Shown piece by piece: positions 1 to 8,886 of a DNA stretch of 64,000 nucleotides. Position 1 is the stretch's first letter. Every line of letters begins with the position of its first letter. Source of the stretch: Zoogloeaceae bacterium G21618-S1 (GTDB taxonomy: Bacteria > Pseudomonadota > Gammaproteobacteria > Burkholderiales > Rhodocyclaceae); contig JAPWHF010000003.1 in assembly GCA_027214125.1 (NCBI GenBank), positions 186,001 to 250,000 of the forward strand, in the 5' to 3' direction. A model generated the notes under the pieces. It was not told the origin of the DNA. It did no database searches and saw nothing but the letters and a program-made list of their open reading frames with translations. A program made the position numbers and the translations under genes.

Positions 1-47
1 CTGCGCCGACAAGGTTTTTGCCGCCATGACCAGCGGATGGGCGGCAC
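1..47 (-). CDS. 5' end of an unidentified gene downstream of ampG (partial)
   Basis: On the minus strand an open frame runs off the left edge just after the ampG stop. Possible starts are a GTG at 45-47 or an ATG at 25-27 (MAAKTLSAQ...). Only 9 to 16 residues are visible, too few for identification. The close spacing to ampG would fit a shared transcript. It may not be a gene at all. Confidence 0.25.
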   Translation of the reverse strand, partial: MPPIRWSWRQKPCRR

Positions 48-1361
48 TCACGGTTTGGTCCCCAAAGCGGCTTCGGGTCCCGCATGCCATGGCGCCACCT
101 TGAACAACAGCAGCATGCCAGGGATCGCTAGCAGGAAGCACAGCAAGAAGAAATTGAGCCAGCCCATGCCCTCGACCAGCCAACCCGCCGAGGCATTGAT
201 GAAGGTGCGTGGCACCGCCATCAGGCTGGTGAACAAGGCCAGCTGGGTGGCTGAGTAGGCCGGGTGGGTGGTGCGCGCCATGAAGGCGACAAAGGCGGTG
301 GTGCCCAGACCAGCGCCAACTGCCTCCCCGGCGATCACGGTGGCCAGCACCACCAAGCGCGACGCATCCGAGGGCGCCGGGCCCAGCCAGGCCAGCCAAA
401 CGAAACCGAGAATGGTGACGATCTGCACCACGCCAAATAGCCACAGCGCCCGGTTGATACCGATCTTGACCATCCAGATGCCGCCGAGAATGCCGCCGAT
501 CACCATCGGCCACAAGCCGGCGTTTTTGGCGATGACACCGATCTCGGTCTTGCTGTAGCCCATATCGAGATAGAAGGGCGTGGCCAGGGCGGTGCACAGC
601 GAATCACCGAGTTTGTACAAGAAAATGAAGACCAGTACCCACAGCGCCGATCGCACGCCGTGACGGCTGAAAAACTCATGAAAGGGCTCGATCACCGCAT
701 CGCGCAGAGTGCGTGGTCGGCCAATGGCGGACATCGGTTCGCGCACCATCACGGTCATGATCATGCCGGGCAGCATGAAGGCGGCGGTGATCAGAAAGAC
801 CTGCGACCAGGGCAGGTGATCGGCCAGAATCAAGGACAGCGAACCGGGCACCAGTCCCGAAATACGATAAGCGTTCACATGGATGGCATTGCCCAGACCG
901 AGCTCTTCATCGGCGAGGATGTCACGGCGAAAGGCGTCCAGCGCGATATCGAGTGTGGCGGAGCACAACGCGATCACGGCAGTGAGGGCAACTACCAAGG
1001 TAAGTTGTTCGGTCGGTGACAAGCGGCCCAGCCAGGCGATCGAGGCCAGCAAACCGAGCTGCGTCACCAGCATCCAGCTGCGTCGTCTGCCCAGAAAGGG
1101 CAGGATGCCGAAACGATCGAGCAGCGGCGCCCAGAGGAATTTCCAGGTGTAGGGAAACTGGATCAGCGCGAAGGCACCGATGGCTTTCAGCGACAGGCCT
1201 TCCGTTTTCAGCCAGGCCGGGATCAGGTTGAGTAGCAGGTAGAGCGGCAAACCGGAGGCAAAACCGGTGAAGATGCACACCAGCATCCGACGGTTCAGCA
1301 GCACATCGCGCCAGTTGCGGCGCTCTGTACCAGCGAGTGCGACATCAGCGGACTTTGTCAC
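48..1361 (-). CDS. ampG: AmpG-like major facilitator permease
   Basis: A 437-residue integral membrane protein of the major facilitator superfamily. The N-terminal stretch around residues 30-70 (FTGFASGLPLYLL followed by FPYTWKFLWAPLLDRF) is characteristic of AmpG/PAT-type transporters, which import GlcNAc-anhydromuropeptides from the periplasm for cell-wall recycling. The rest is a run of hydrophobic helices consistent with 12 or more membrane segments. It begins 15 bp after the stop of the lipoprotein gene at 1377-1844, so the two are probably cotranscribed. The fold and subfamily are clear; the exact substrate is inferred. A related MFS carrier of the acetyl-CoA/muropeptide transporter group is the main alternative. 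Confidence 0.85.
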   Translation of the reverse strand: MTKSADVALAGTERRNWRDVLLNRRMLVCIFTGFASGLPLYLLLNLIPAWLKTEGLSLKAIGAFALIQFPYTWKFLWAPLLDRFGILPFLGRRRSWMLVTQLGLLASIAWLGRLSPTEQLTLVVALTAVIALCSATLDIALDAFRRDILADEELGLGNAIHVNAYRISGLVPGSLSLILADHLPWSQVFLITAAFMLPGMIMTVMVREPMSAIGRPRTLRDAVIEPFHEFFSRHGVRSALWVLVFIFLYKLGDSLCTALATPFYLDMGYSKTEIGVIAKNAGLWPMVIGGILGGIWMVKIGINRALWLFGVVQIVTILGFVWLAWLGPAPSDASRLVVLATVIAGEAVGAGLGTTAFVAFMARTTHPAYSATQLALFTSLMAVPRTFINASAGWLVEGMGWLNFFLLCFLLAIPGMLLLFKVAPWHAGPEAALGTKP

Positions 1362-1376
1362 GATCAGGTGAATGCC

Positions 1377-1844
1377 TTACTTGACGGCATCGCCAGGGGC
1401 ATCCGCGGAGCGATCATCGCGAATCGCCTCGACGACATCCTTGCCCGCTTCCTTGACCTTGGCGGCCGCCTTGCGGGTGGCATCAAGGAAACGCGCAGCC
1501 GCTTCCGACGTAGCGGCGCCGGAATCGCGAATCTCCTCGATGGGCCCATCGCCGGCCAGATCGATCGGCACCAGGCTACGATCTTCAACCGGCGCGGCAG
1601 GCTGCTCCATCACCGGGGGCGCAGGAGTGGCTTCATCGGCTGTACCGGTGGCCACTTCTCCCAGTCTTTTCAGTGCTTCGCCGGCTTTTTCGAGGGCCTC
1701 TCGTGCCGCCACACCAGCATCCCGCAAGGCGGGGTCTGTCTGCTCTTCGACCGGCGCAGAGGCGGGCTCGGTCGTCGGTGCCGGGTCACACCCGACCAAC
1801 ACACTTCCACTCAACAACACATACAGCAGGGGCACCCGGCCCAT
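1377..1844 (-). CDS. predicted lipoprotein of unknown function
   Basis: A 155-residue protein starting MGRVPLLYVLLSGSVLVGC: a hydrophobic signal ending in an LVGC lipobox, with the lipidated Cys at residue 19. I chose the ATG at 1844 because the signal peptide begins there and a GGAGA ribosome site precedes it; a longer frame reaching 1940 has no signal. The mature part is charged, rich in Ala, Glu, Lys and Asp, and probably helical, with two similar segments (EALEKAGEALKRLGEVATG and a later AARFLDATRKAAAKVKEAGKDV). No known family is recognised. It lies between efp and ampG on the same strand, and a hairpin after efp suggests it has its own promoter. Confidence 0.7.
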   Translation of the reverse strand: MGRVPLLYVLLSGSVLVGCDPAPTTEPASAPVEEQTDPALRDAGVAAREALEKAGEALKRLGEVATGTADEATPAPPVMEQPAAPVEDRSLVPIDLAGDGPIEEIRDSGAATSEAAARFLDATRKAAAKVKEAGKDVVEAIRDDRSADAPGDAVK

Positions 1845-1971
1845 CACTTGTCTCCAGCCCGTCGACTTGAATTGGTCGATCAATACATGGATTGTCCCAC
1901 AGCTCGCCCCGGACGAACGGCCAGCCATGACCGTCGACACCTTTTGAAATCAATCCAGCCCTGAAATGACA

Positions 1972-1991
1972 CGAGGCCCTCGCGGGCCTCG
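1972..1991 (-). terminator. hairpin downstream of efp
   Basis: A perfect 8-bp stem, CGAGGCCC / GGGCCTCG, closes a 4-base loop and sits about 20 bases past the efp stop. The T-run on the minus strand is weak, so it may be a factor-assisted terminator or an mRNA-stabilising hairpin. Confidence 0.5.
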
Positions 1992-2012
1992 ACGTCCATT
2001 ACCTGTCCACGC

Positions 2013-2570
2013 TTACTTGACGCGGTTTTTGTACTCGTCGGTGCGGGTATCGATTTCGATCTTGTCACCGATCTCGACAAAGGCCGGCACCATCAGCTCG
2101 AAGCCCGTCGCGATCTTGGCCGGCTTGAGCACCTTGCCCGAGGTATCGCCCTTGACAGCGGGTTCGGTGTAGGTGACTTCACGCACCACCGAGTTGGGCA
2201 GATCCACCGAGATCGCCTTGCCGTTATAAAACACCACTTCGCAGGCCAGGCCGTCTTCGAGGTACTTGAGCGCGTCAGTCATGTTGTCGGCTTCGACTTC
2301 GTACTGCTCGTAGTCAGCGTCCATGAACACGTACATCGGGTCGGCAAAGTAGGAGTAAGTCACTTCCTTGCGCTCGAGCTGAACGACTTCGAACTTGTCG
2401 TCGGCCTTGTACACCGACTCCGAAGGCGCTGCGGTCAGCAGGTTCTTCAGCTTCATTTTCACGACCGCAGAGTTGCGGCCAGACTTGTTGTATTCGGTTT
2501 TTTGCACGACGAGCGCGTTGCCGCCCACCATGATCACGTTACCGGAGCGCAGTTCCTGAGCAGTTTTCAT
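2013..2570 (-). CDS. efp: elongation factor P (EarP-modified type)
   Basis: A 185-residue EF-P. It binds ribosomes stalled on polyproline stretches and promotes peptide bond formation. The tip of the first domain reads [11 protein letters not shown] with Arg at residue 32, the residue rhamnosylated by EarP, in place of the Lys34 used in the EpmA/beta-lysine pathway. The later DVATG-type C-terminal domain shows [16 protein letters not shown] and KIEIDTRT. The gene lies directly downstream of earP on the same strand (56 bp apart), so enzyme and substrate form an operon. Start ATG at 2570. Confidence 0.97.
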   Translation of the reverse strand: MKTAQELRSGNVIMVGGNALVVQKTEYNKSGRNSAVVKMKLKNLLTAAPSESVYKADDKFEVVQLERKEVTYSYFADPMYVFMDADYEQYEVEADNMTDALKYLEDGLACEVVFYNGKAISVDLPNSVVREVTYTEPAVKGDTSGKVLKPAKIATGFELMVPAFVEIGDKIEIDTRTDEYKNRVK

Positions 2571-2626
2571 CGCGTATACCTGAGGGTCTTCGGACAGCAG
2601 CGAGGCTGCTCGTCATTTAAAACCGA

Positions 2627-3757
2627 CTATTTTACGTCGGGTTGAACCATTTTCACCAGCCTGTCGACCAGACCGTCCGTCGCCGCGAGCTGATCACACC
2701 ATTGCCGCGCGTGTCGGCGAAGCACCGGCAGTGCGGCCTGGAAACCCACCCAGGCGTCTTCCTGCGTGCCCGCACCATTCCAGTCTCGCCACATCGCCTC
2801 GACAACGGCTGCCGTTGCAGCATCTACCGTTTGCAGATAGCGACACAAAAACGCGTTCATTTTCTCTACATGTACCGCATCGGCTTGTGGATAAGCCTGC
2901 CAGACAAACGGCCGTGCGGCCCATTGCGCTCTAACAAAGGAATCTTCGCCGCGCACGAAATTTACATCGCACACGGCCAGCAGGCGGTCGTACTCATCCA
3001 TGGGCAAGAACGGCAAGGCACACACCGTCAGCGCTCCGTACTGCCGACAATCCCCCTCGGCCAGAGACGCCCCTAGCCAATGCGCCAGGCCACGCAGAGC
3101 CGTGCCTTCCGGCACCCACAATACGATAGGCGTATCGCTGACTTGCCAATCCCTCAAACGATGGGCCAGCTGCGGATTGTCGTAGGCAAACAGGGACATC
3201 CACTGTGCCGATGCCGACACCTCCGCACAACCATAGTCTGCCAACCAGTTGCGCCGTCCGTCCGGCGCTTGTGCAGCATCGCGCCGCGCCAACACCTCGG
3301 GCTCGCGTATCAATCCACCGCTGCGCGCCGTAAAGCCCGGGAAAAAAAAAGTTTTTGGCAAGCCTGTGGCCGGATCTGGCGAAGGCAGACCATGACACTC
3401 TTCGATCCAGTCTTCTGCACTCAGGTACTCAAGATTGATCCACACCGGTGGTGGTGTCGCAATGCGCATGGCCGCTAGATAGGCCGGTGGCAACTCGCAG
3501 GCAAACGCCTCGATCACGCATGCAGCGACGCTTGGCGAACGCTCGGCAAGCCCCCAAGGCTGCACCGCAACCCCCGATACGATGAACGGCACCGGCTTCA
3601 CTGGCGCTGTTGGCAACAATCGGCACAAGGTTTTCCAATCATCCACAAACAGCCGCACATGGTGTTCAGAATGCTGCGCCAAGGCACGCGCCAGACGCCA
3701 TGAAACACCGATATCCCCAAAGTTATCCACAACCCGGCAAAAAATATCCCACTGCAT
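2627..3757 (-). CDS. earP: EF-P arginine rhamnosyltransferase EarP (DUF2331)
   Basis: A 376-residue cytosolic glycosyltransferase that transfers rhamnose from dTDP-rhamnose to Arg32 of EF-P. The N-terminus MQWDIFCRVVDNFGDIGVSW is the family hallmark and contains the acidic residues Asp11 and Asp15. Near the C-terminus NFVRGEDSFVRAQWA is the conserved nucleotide-sugar binding segment. I chose the ATG at 3757 over a longer frame starting at 3874 because the conserved N-terminus begins there and a GGGAG site lies upstream. It is followed by efp, the substrate gene. Modification type and partner are therefore consistent within this locus. Confidence 0.95.
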   Translation of the reverse strand: MQWDIFCRVVDNFGDIGVSWRLARALAQHSEHHVRLFVDDWKTLCRLLPTAPVKPVPFIVSGVAVQPWGLAERSPSVAACVIEAFACELPPAYLAAMRIATPPPVWINLEYLSAEDWIEECHGLPSPDPATGLPKTFFFPGFTARSGGLIREPEVLARRDAAQAPDGRRNWLADYGCAEVSASAQWMSLFAYDNPQLAHRLRDWQVSDTPIVLWVPEGTALRGLAHWLGASLAEGDCRQYGALTVCALPFLPMDEYDRLLAVCDVNFVRGEDSFVRAQWAARPFVWQAYPQADAVHVEKMNAFLCRYLQTVDAATAAVVEAMWRDWNGAGTQEDAWVGFQAALPVLRRHARQWCDQLAATDGLVDRLVKMVQPDVK

Positions 3758-4270
3758 TTCGCGACGCTCCCAACAATCACGCAAATGTACACAACTGGCC
3801 TGACAGCCATGGGATGAATTGTGGACAAGCCGCGATTTTGGCACTGCCTCGAAAACCATGAACAATCCGTCCACACCGCAGACGCTGGCTTATCACCAAG
3901 TTTATCATTGACGTAAGTCACTGAAATAAATAATAAAAAAACACCTTTCCACAGAAAAGTGCCGAGCGTATACATTATTGTTATTTATATAAATAAAACA
4001 GTTAACACCCCTGTAGACAAAAGCCATGACCAAAAACACTGGGGTGTTTTTTTGATTTACAAAACCCACAATTCCTCCGGTTTTTCCGATACGATGGCGC
4101 CTCGATTCAAGGGCGAAAGCTCAGACAGACGCTTTTCGGCGCGCAATCATTCACAGGCCATGAATGACAGTGAAGCTGGAAGGGTTTCTGGCTTGCAGGA
4201 AAACAACGGTGGCGCTTGCAGCGGGGAAGTGACGGGGCAATCAGGACGATCGCCCGGAACGGTCGTCTGA
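3758..4270. other. AT-rich intergenic region with DnaA-box-like sites
   Basis: 513 bp between the earP start and the rsuA stop, without a convincing gene. It is clearly AT-rich for this genome (for example 3921-3941 and 3973-3999). It should hold the earP promoter on the minus strand. DnaA-box-like sequences are a perfect TTATCCACA at 3723-3731 (inside earP), TGTGGACAA at 3820-3828 and TCATCCACA at 3639-3647. TTGACGTAAGTCAC at 3908-3921 resembles an FNR/Dnr-type inverted repeat (TTGAT-N4-ATCAA with the inner pair changed). No replication or partition gene is nearby. Confidence 0.5.
4032..4053. terminator. short A/T-tract terminator-like hairpin
   Basis: AAAAACAC and GTGTTTTT form an 8-bp stem around a TGGG loop, flanked by A and T runs on both sides, so it could act in either direction. 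On the minus strand it would lie about 220 bp beyond the rsuA stop. The stem has little G+C. Confidence 0.45.
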
Positions 4271-4990
4271 TCAGCCGAAATCGGGAAAGTCGGCCAAGGC
4301 TGCGATATGGGTCTCGGTAAGCCAGGCCCAATCGCCCGGTTCCAGTACGGTGGGCAAATCAAAACCGCCGATGCGATCGCGATGCAAGGCCTCGACCCGG
4401 TTCCCCGCCGCCGCGACCATGCGTTTGACCTGGTGATACTTGCCCTGGGTGATGGTCATCCAGATCGTGTGAGTATCAATGGCTTCGACGGAAACGGCGG
4501 CGACCAGCTCACCGGGTTCATCGACCAGCTCCACCCCGGCGCGCAGCGCGGCCAGCAGTTCCGGTGTGTAGCCATGTTTGAGCGTTACCCGGTAGCGTTT
4601 GGGCGTCTGTTTCTTGCCTGAGCTCCACACATGGATGAACTGCCCGTCGTCCGAGAGCAGGATCAGGCCGGTAGTGTCCTGGTCGAGTCGGCCGATGGTT
4701 TGCACACCGCGTTCGCCCAACTGAGGCGGCAGCAGGTTGAACACCGAGGGGTGGTGCTTGGGCACCCGGCTGCACTCGAAGCCTTCAGGCTTGTAGAGCA
4801 TCAGATAGGCTTTCTCGTGGTAGGTCCATTCCTCGTCCTCCACGGTGAATACCAGACCGGCCGGATCGACCTCGGCATTAGGGTTTTTGATGAGCGCACC
4901 GTTGACGGTGACCAGGCCGGCGCTGACCAGCAGGCGACATTCTTTGCGACTGCCGAAACCCTGGGTTTGAAGGAGGCGAGCGATTTGCAT
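4271..4990 (-). CDS. rsuA: 16S rRNA pseudouridine synthase (RsuA family)
   Basis: A 239-residue RsuA-type enzyme that isomerises a specific uridine (U516 in E. coli) of 16S rRNA. Residues 1-60 form an S4 RNA-binding domain (SRKECRLLVSAGLVTVNG). The catalytic motif GRLDQDTTGLILLSDDG around residues 100-116 carries the conserved catalytic Asp. TPKRYRVTL and a YHQVKRM motif towards the C-terminus are family features. The gene is transcribed away from the SRPBCC gene at 5060, with only 69 bp between them. An RluE/RluF-type large-subunit specificity cannot be excluded from sequence alone. Confidence 0.88.
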   Translation of the reverse strand: MQIARLLQTQGFGSRKECRLLVSAGLVTVNGALIKNPNAEVDPAGLVFTVEDEEWTYHEKAYLMLYKPEGFECSRVPKHHPSVFNLLPPQLGERGVQTIGRLDQDTTGLILLSDDGQFIHVWSSGKKQTPKRYRVTLKHGYTPELLAALRAGVELVDEPGELVAAVSVEAIDTHTIWMTITQGKYHQVKRMVAAAGNRVEALHRDRIGGFDLPTVLEPGDWAWLTETHIAALADFPDFG

Positions 4991-5059
4991 GGCGACAGTT
5001 TACCGAATCGCTTAGCGCTTTACGCTACACTCCCGCCTCAATCGATTGGAGCTGGTGTT

Positions 5060-5533
5060 TTGGAGTTCGAACATCTGGTCGAGGTCAATCTTCTCGACGA
5101 CCCTGCCGTCCCGGATCTGACCCGTGAAGAAGTGTGGTTTGGTTTGCTGTGCCGAGCCGAAGATCCGCGTCCTTTCCTGCCGGGACTGGATACCAGCGAG
5201 GTGTTGACCCGCAGCGACACGGCACTGACGCGTCGCTTGAGTTTTGGCAAACTGCAGATTTTCGATGCAGTGCGTTGGCAGGCGATGGACTGGATTTGTT
5301 TCGAGTCGGCCGCCACGGCCGAGCACCCCGGTGGTCGGCTGACCATCACCGTTGAGCAACCCGAGCCCGACGGCGCGGCGTTGTTTTTGCGTTTTATCTA
5401 TCGGACGAGCTTGTCGGAAACCGCCGGCGAAGACGCCAAGTACGCCGACTATATGCGTTCTGCCTACCATCAGTCCGATGTGGACACGGTCAAGGTGGTG
5501 CGCATGATTGCCGAGTCCACCCGAACCGAATAG
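5060..5533 (+). CDS. SRPBCC family protein (DUF1857/AtaL-like)
   Basis: A 157-residue protein read from a TTG start. It matches the AtaL-like/DUF1857 group of SRPBCC (START-like) hydrophobic-pocket proteins: it opens LEFEHLVEVN and continues with LTREEVWFGLLCRAEDPRPFLPGL. The conserved C-terminal segment includes FIYRTSL and YMRSAYHQSDVDTV. The TTG at 5060 is preceded by GGAG eight bases upstream, and no in-frame ATG or GTG lies nearby. Ligand and role are unknown; members are found in varied contexts. The next gene, rdgC, follows 22 bp later on the same strand. Confidence 0.8.
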   Translation: MEFEHLVEVNLLDDPAVPDLTREEVWFGLLCRAEDPRPFLPGLDTSEVLTRSDTALTRRLSFGKLQIFDAVRWQAMDWICFESAATAEHPGGRLTITVEQPEPDGAALFLRFIYRTSLSETAGEDAKYADYMRSAYHQSDVDTVKVVRMIAESTRTE

Positions 5534-5555
5534 TTTCAGAAGAGAATCCTGCCTC

Positions 5556-6464
5556 ATGTGGTTTCGTAACTTGCAGTTATATCGTCTGCCGGTGCGCTGG
5601 GATATGCGCATCGACCAACTCGAAGACCAGCTCGCCCGACGCGCCTTCACGCCCTGCGGCTCGCAAGACCCGGAATCCCGCGGTTGGTTGCCGCCGGTGG
5701 CCGATGGCCCGCTGGTGCATGCCGTGGGTGGTCAGTGGCTGATCGCGCTGGGCATTGAGCACCGTTTGCTGCCCTCGTCGGTGGTCAAGCAGGAGGCCGA
5801 TGAGCGCGCCGCACGTATCGAGCTGGAGCAAGGCTTCAAGCCCGGCCGAAAGCAGATGAAAGATCTGCGCGATCAGGTGACCCAGGAGTTCATGCCGCGA
5901 GCCTTTACGCGTCGGCGCAAGGTGTATGCCTGGATCGATCCGCAGGATGGCTGGCTGGCCGTAGATGTCGCCAGCGTGACCCGCGCAGAGGATATTCTCG
6001 AAGCGCTGCGTCAGAGCCTCGACAACTTCCCGCTGACTCTGGTGCGCACCGAGTTGAGTCCGGTCTCGGCGATGAGTGACTGGCTTGCTGGTGGGGATGT
6101 GCCGGGCAATTTCACCATCGACATGGATTGCGAACTCAAGTCGATCACCGAAGACAAGGCCGCGGTGCGTTATGTGCGTCACAGTCTCGACGGTGATGAC
6201 ATTAAAACCCACTTGCAGGAAGGCAAGCTGCCCACCAAGCTGGCGCTGACCTGGAATGACCGGGTGTCCCTGCTGCTGACCGACAAGGGCGAGATCAAGC
6301 GTCTGCAGTTTCTTGATGTGGTGCAGGAAGAAGCCAGCGCCGCCAGCGAAGATGCGGCCGAGTTGTTTGATGCCCATTTCGCGTTGATGACCGGCGAGCT
6401 GCGGCAGTTGATTCCCGCGGTCATTGGTATTCTGGGTGGTGAGCTGGCCACACCGACGGTCTGA
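5556..6464 (+). CDS. rdgC: recombination-associated protein RdgC
   Basis: A 302-residue RdgC. This nucleoid-associated protein forms a ring around double-stranded DNA and limits RecA activity; in Neisseria it influences pilin variation. The N-terminus MWFRNLQLYRL and the motif FTPCGSQDPESRGWLPP at about residue 30 are diagnostic, as is LPREVKDEV-type DLRDQVTQEFMPRAF near residue 110. Start ATG at 5556 is preceded by AGAGAA. It is followed 7 bp later by a VanZ-like gene. Confidence 0.96.
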   Translation: MWFRNLQLYRLPVRWDMRIDQLEDQLARRAFTPCGSQDPESRGWLPPVADGPLVHAVGGQWLIALGIEHRLLPSSVVKQEADERAARIELEQGFKPGRKQMKDLRDQVTQEFMPRAFTRRRKVYAWIDPQDGWLAVDVASVTRAEDILEALRQSLDNFPLTLVRTELSPVSAMSDWLAGGDVPGNFTIDMDCELKSITEDKAAVRYVRHSLDGDDIKTHLQEGKLPTKLALTWNDRVSLLLTDKGEIKRLQFLDVVQEEASAASEDAAELFDAHFALMTGELRQLIPAVIGILGGELATPTV

Positions 6465-6471
6465 TATCAGC

Positions 6472-6807
6472 ATGACACCGGCGGTGCTCCGACTCTTTTT
6501 CTGGGCAGCGCTGGTGGCGGTGCTGGTCTTGTCATTGGTGCCCGTCCCAGCCGGGCACATGGTGTTTTCCTGGCAAGACAAACTTGAGCATGTGCTGGCT
6601 TTTTTTGCGTTGGGCGTGCTGGCCAGCCTGGCCTGGCCGGGGCGAACGGCGATGCTGGTGATCGGTCTGCTGGCCTATGGCGGTCTGATTGAAGTGGCGC
6701 AGTCCTTTACTGCCTATCGCATGGGCGATGCCGCCGACTGGCTGGCCGATGCCTTGGGCATCGGTCTGGCCATGGTGCTTGGTGCCTGGCGGCGCCGCTG
6801 CGCTTGA
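6472..6807 (+). CDS. VanZ-like small membrane protein
   Basis: A 111-residue protein with three or four membrane segments. It has the VanZ-family signature: an early hydrophobic helix, DKLEHVLAFFALGVLA at about residues 37-52, then GGLIEVAQSF and GDAADWLADALGIGLA. VanZ-like proteins are of uncertain function; the name comes from teicoplanin resistance clusters, but most members, such as this one, are unlinked to resistance genes. It follows rdgC by 7 bp and may share its transcript. Confidence 0.82.
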   Translation: MTPAVLRLFFWAALVAVLVLSLVPVPAGHMVFSWQDKLEHVLAFFALGVLASLAWPGRTAMLVIGLLAYGGLIEVAQSFTAYRMGDAADWLADALGIGLAMVLGAWRRRCA

Positions 6808-6876
6808 GCGATTGTTCCGGATTCAGCGGCCGTTTATGCTGTCGCAATCGATGTATCTCCGGGGTTCTGGCCTAGC

Positions 6877-7953
6877 GTGTCTCTCATCGGTTTCTTTCAG
6901 CGTAATCGCACATCACAATCGACACCGCGACGCGTCAGCCGCAGCCGTGTACTAGACCGCATTCGGAGCCGTATTGTGGCGGCGGGATTGGTGCTGGTGC
7001 TGATGTTGCTGATCGGCACCATCGGATTTCTGGTCATTGGGGGTGAATCGACAAGCTGGTCAGACGCCGTTTACATGACACTGATCACGCTCTCGACCGT
7101 GGGTTACAACGAGGTCGTGCCGATCGTAGGGGTGTGGGACCGGATGTTCACCGGGGTGATTTCCCTGGTCGGTTTCGGCGCGGTGACCTTCATGTTCACC
7201 ACCTTGTCGGTGTTTTTTCTCGAAGGCGATCTGGACGTAACGCTGCGGAGACGACGCATGGAAAAGCAAATCAGCAAGCTCAAGGCGCATTACCTGATCT
7301 GCGGGTTTGGTCGCGTCGGTCGCAATATTGCTGAAGAGCTCGATGCCACGCACCGGCCGTATGTGGCCATCGATATGGATGAGGAGCGTTTGGTGGCGGC
7401 GCGTGAGCGCCAGTCGGATCTGCTGTATCTGGTCGGCGATGCCAGCGATGACGATATCGTGCTCGCCGCCAATATCAAGAATGCAGCCGGTGTGTTTGCG
7501 GTGACCGATGATGACAGCCGCAACATGATGATCGCGCTCACCGCCAAGCAGCTCAATCCGGCGGTCAGGGTGGTGGCACGATGCATGGAGGTACGCAACA
7601 GTCTTAAATTGCGCAAGGCAGGCGCTGATGTAGTGATCTCGCCCGACTTCACTGGCGGGTTGCGTATCGCCTCGGCCATGTTACGGCCTGGCGCACTCAG
7701 CCTCATGGACGACATGCTGCGTTCAGATGCCGTGCATCGGCTCGAAGATATCGCCCTGCCGGCAGGTTTTGCGCCCACGACTGTTCGACAACTCGATTTG
7801 GCCGGATTGAACGTGGTGTTGCTGGGCATACGTGAACACGGACGATTCGATTTCAATCCGGGGCCGGACGTCGTGGTGTCGGCGGGCCATGTTTTGGTCG
7901 TGATGTGCGCGCCCCAGGCGCGTCAATCGCTGGAGCGGGCAATTCACGGTTGA
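6877..7953 (+). CDS. potassium channel protein with RCK/TrkA-N domain
   Basis: A 358-residue channel subunit starting at GTG. Residues 33-55 form a first membrane helix, then a pore loop with the selectivity filter TVGYNE (74-79), and a second helix ending before residue 110. An RCK/TrkA-N Rossmann domain follows (LICGFGRVGRNIAEEL) and a TrkA-C-like ligand domain ends the protein. The family forms tetrameric K+ channels gated by nucleotides or ions bound to RCK. It stands 69 bp after the VanZ-like gene and converges on znuA, with 6 bp between them. Confidence 0.92.
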   Translation: MSLIGFFQRNRTSQSTPRRVSRSRVLDRIRSRIVAAGLVLVLMLLIGTIGFLVIGGESTSWSDAVYMTLITLSTVGYNEVVPIVGVWDRMFTGVISLVGFGAVTFMFTTLSVFFLEGDLDVTLRRRRMEKQISKLKAHYLICGFGRVGRNIAEELDATHRPYVAIDMDEERLVAARERQSDLLYLVGDASDDDIVLAANIKNAAGVFAVTDDDSRNMMIALTAKQLNPAVRVVARCMEVRNSLKLRKAGADVVISPDFTGGLRIASAMLRPGALSLMDDMLRSDAVHRLEDIALPAGFAPTTVRQLDLAGLNVVLLGIREHGRFDFNPGPDVVVSAGHVLVVMCAPQARQSLERAIHG

Positions 7954-7959
7954 GGTGGT

Positions 7960-8886
7960 TCAGGGGGCGCCCAGACCCGTGATCAATGTCTCGGCGTTGT
8001 GCTGCATCAAACCCAGGTAGGTGCTGGCCGGTCCTGTTTTGGCCAGGGCGTCGGCATAGAGCAGACCACCACGGCGTGCGCCCGTGGCCTGGCGAATACG
8101 TTCGATCAGACGTTCATCTGCAAAAGATTCGAAAAACACCACTGGCACCTTCAATTGGCGTAGCTGGTCGATTAAGGCTGCCAGGTTTGCCGCCGACGGT
8201 GATGCTTCGTTTGACAGCCCGGCCGGGGCGACAAAGTGCAGGTCATACGCGTGGGCAAAATAGCCGAAGGCATCGTGTGGCGTGACCACCGTGCGCCGAT
8301 GTGCTGGTAGCGCAGAAAACCGGCGGCGTAGCTCGGCATCGAGGGCGTCGAGTTGCGCGTTGTAGGCCGTTGCCCGATCGGCGTAGTGCGAAGCACCGGC
8401 CGGATCGAGTGTACCGAGTGTTGCAGCAATCGCCCCAACATAGTGCTTGGCGTGATTGATATCGAGCCAGGCATGCGGGTCGGCCGCGCCGTGAGCGGCA
8501 TGTGCATGCGAGCCTGATGGTTCGTCATCGTGATCATCATGGGCATCGGCCATCAGCGGCGTGATGCCGTCCGACACCGTCAGTACACGCCCTTTGTATC
8601 GAGCCGCGGCCACCATGCGTGCAATCCACGGATCAAAGCCAAGACCATTGGCGATCACCAGATCAGTCTGGCTCATCCGGCGGATATCCGACGCCCGCGG
8701 GTCGAAGCCGTGGGCATCCTGATCGGGGCCGACGAGACTGCTTACCACCACCCGATCACCACCAACTTCATGGGCTAGATCCGCCAGAATACTGAAGGTA
8801 GCGAGCACACGGATCGGTGCCGTCTCAGCCAGCGTACTCGCGCTCAGCACACACAGCAGACTCATCATAAACAGGCGGTGCATCAT
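7960..8886 (-). CDS. znuA: zinc ABC transporter substrate-binding protein
   Basis: A 308-residue periplasmic cluster-A-1 metal-binding protein (ZnuA type). A signal peptide covers residues 1-20. Metal ligands are visible in DAHGFDPRASDIRRM, in PHAWLDINHAKHY and in TPHDAFGYFAHAYDL. Between them lies a His/Asp-rich loop of about 25 residues (HDDHDDEP...HAHAAHGAADPH) typical of zinc-specific members. It overlaps the permease gene by 4 bp and is the last gene of an operon headed by a GCAACA-type inverted repeat, which supports zinc rather than manganese. Confidence 0.92.
   Translation of the reverse strand: MMHRLFMMSLLCVLSASTLAETAPIRVLATFSILADLAHEVGGDRVVVSSLVGPDQDAHGFDPRASDIRRMSQTDLVIANGLGFDPWIARMVAAARYKGRVLTVSDGITPLMADAHDDHDDEPSGSHAHAAHGAADPHAWLDINHAKHYVGAIAATLGTLDPAGASHYADRATAYNAQLDALDAELRRRFSALPAHRRTVVTPHDAFGYFAHAYDLHFVAPAGLSNEASPSAANLAALIDQLRQLKVPVVFFESFADERLIERIRQATGARRGGLLYADALAKTGPASTYLGLMQHNAETLITGLGAP

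Noticed and set aside
3959-4270. A 103-codon plus-strand frame in the earP-rsuA intergenic region
   Set aside because: No ribosome site, it runs through the terminator-like hairpin, and the composition is not gene-like.
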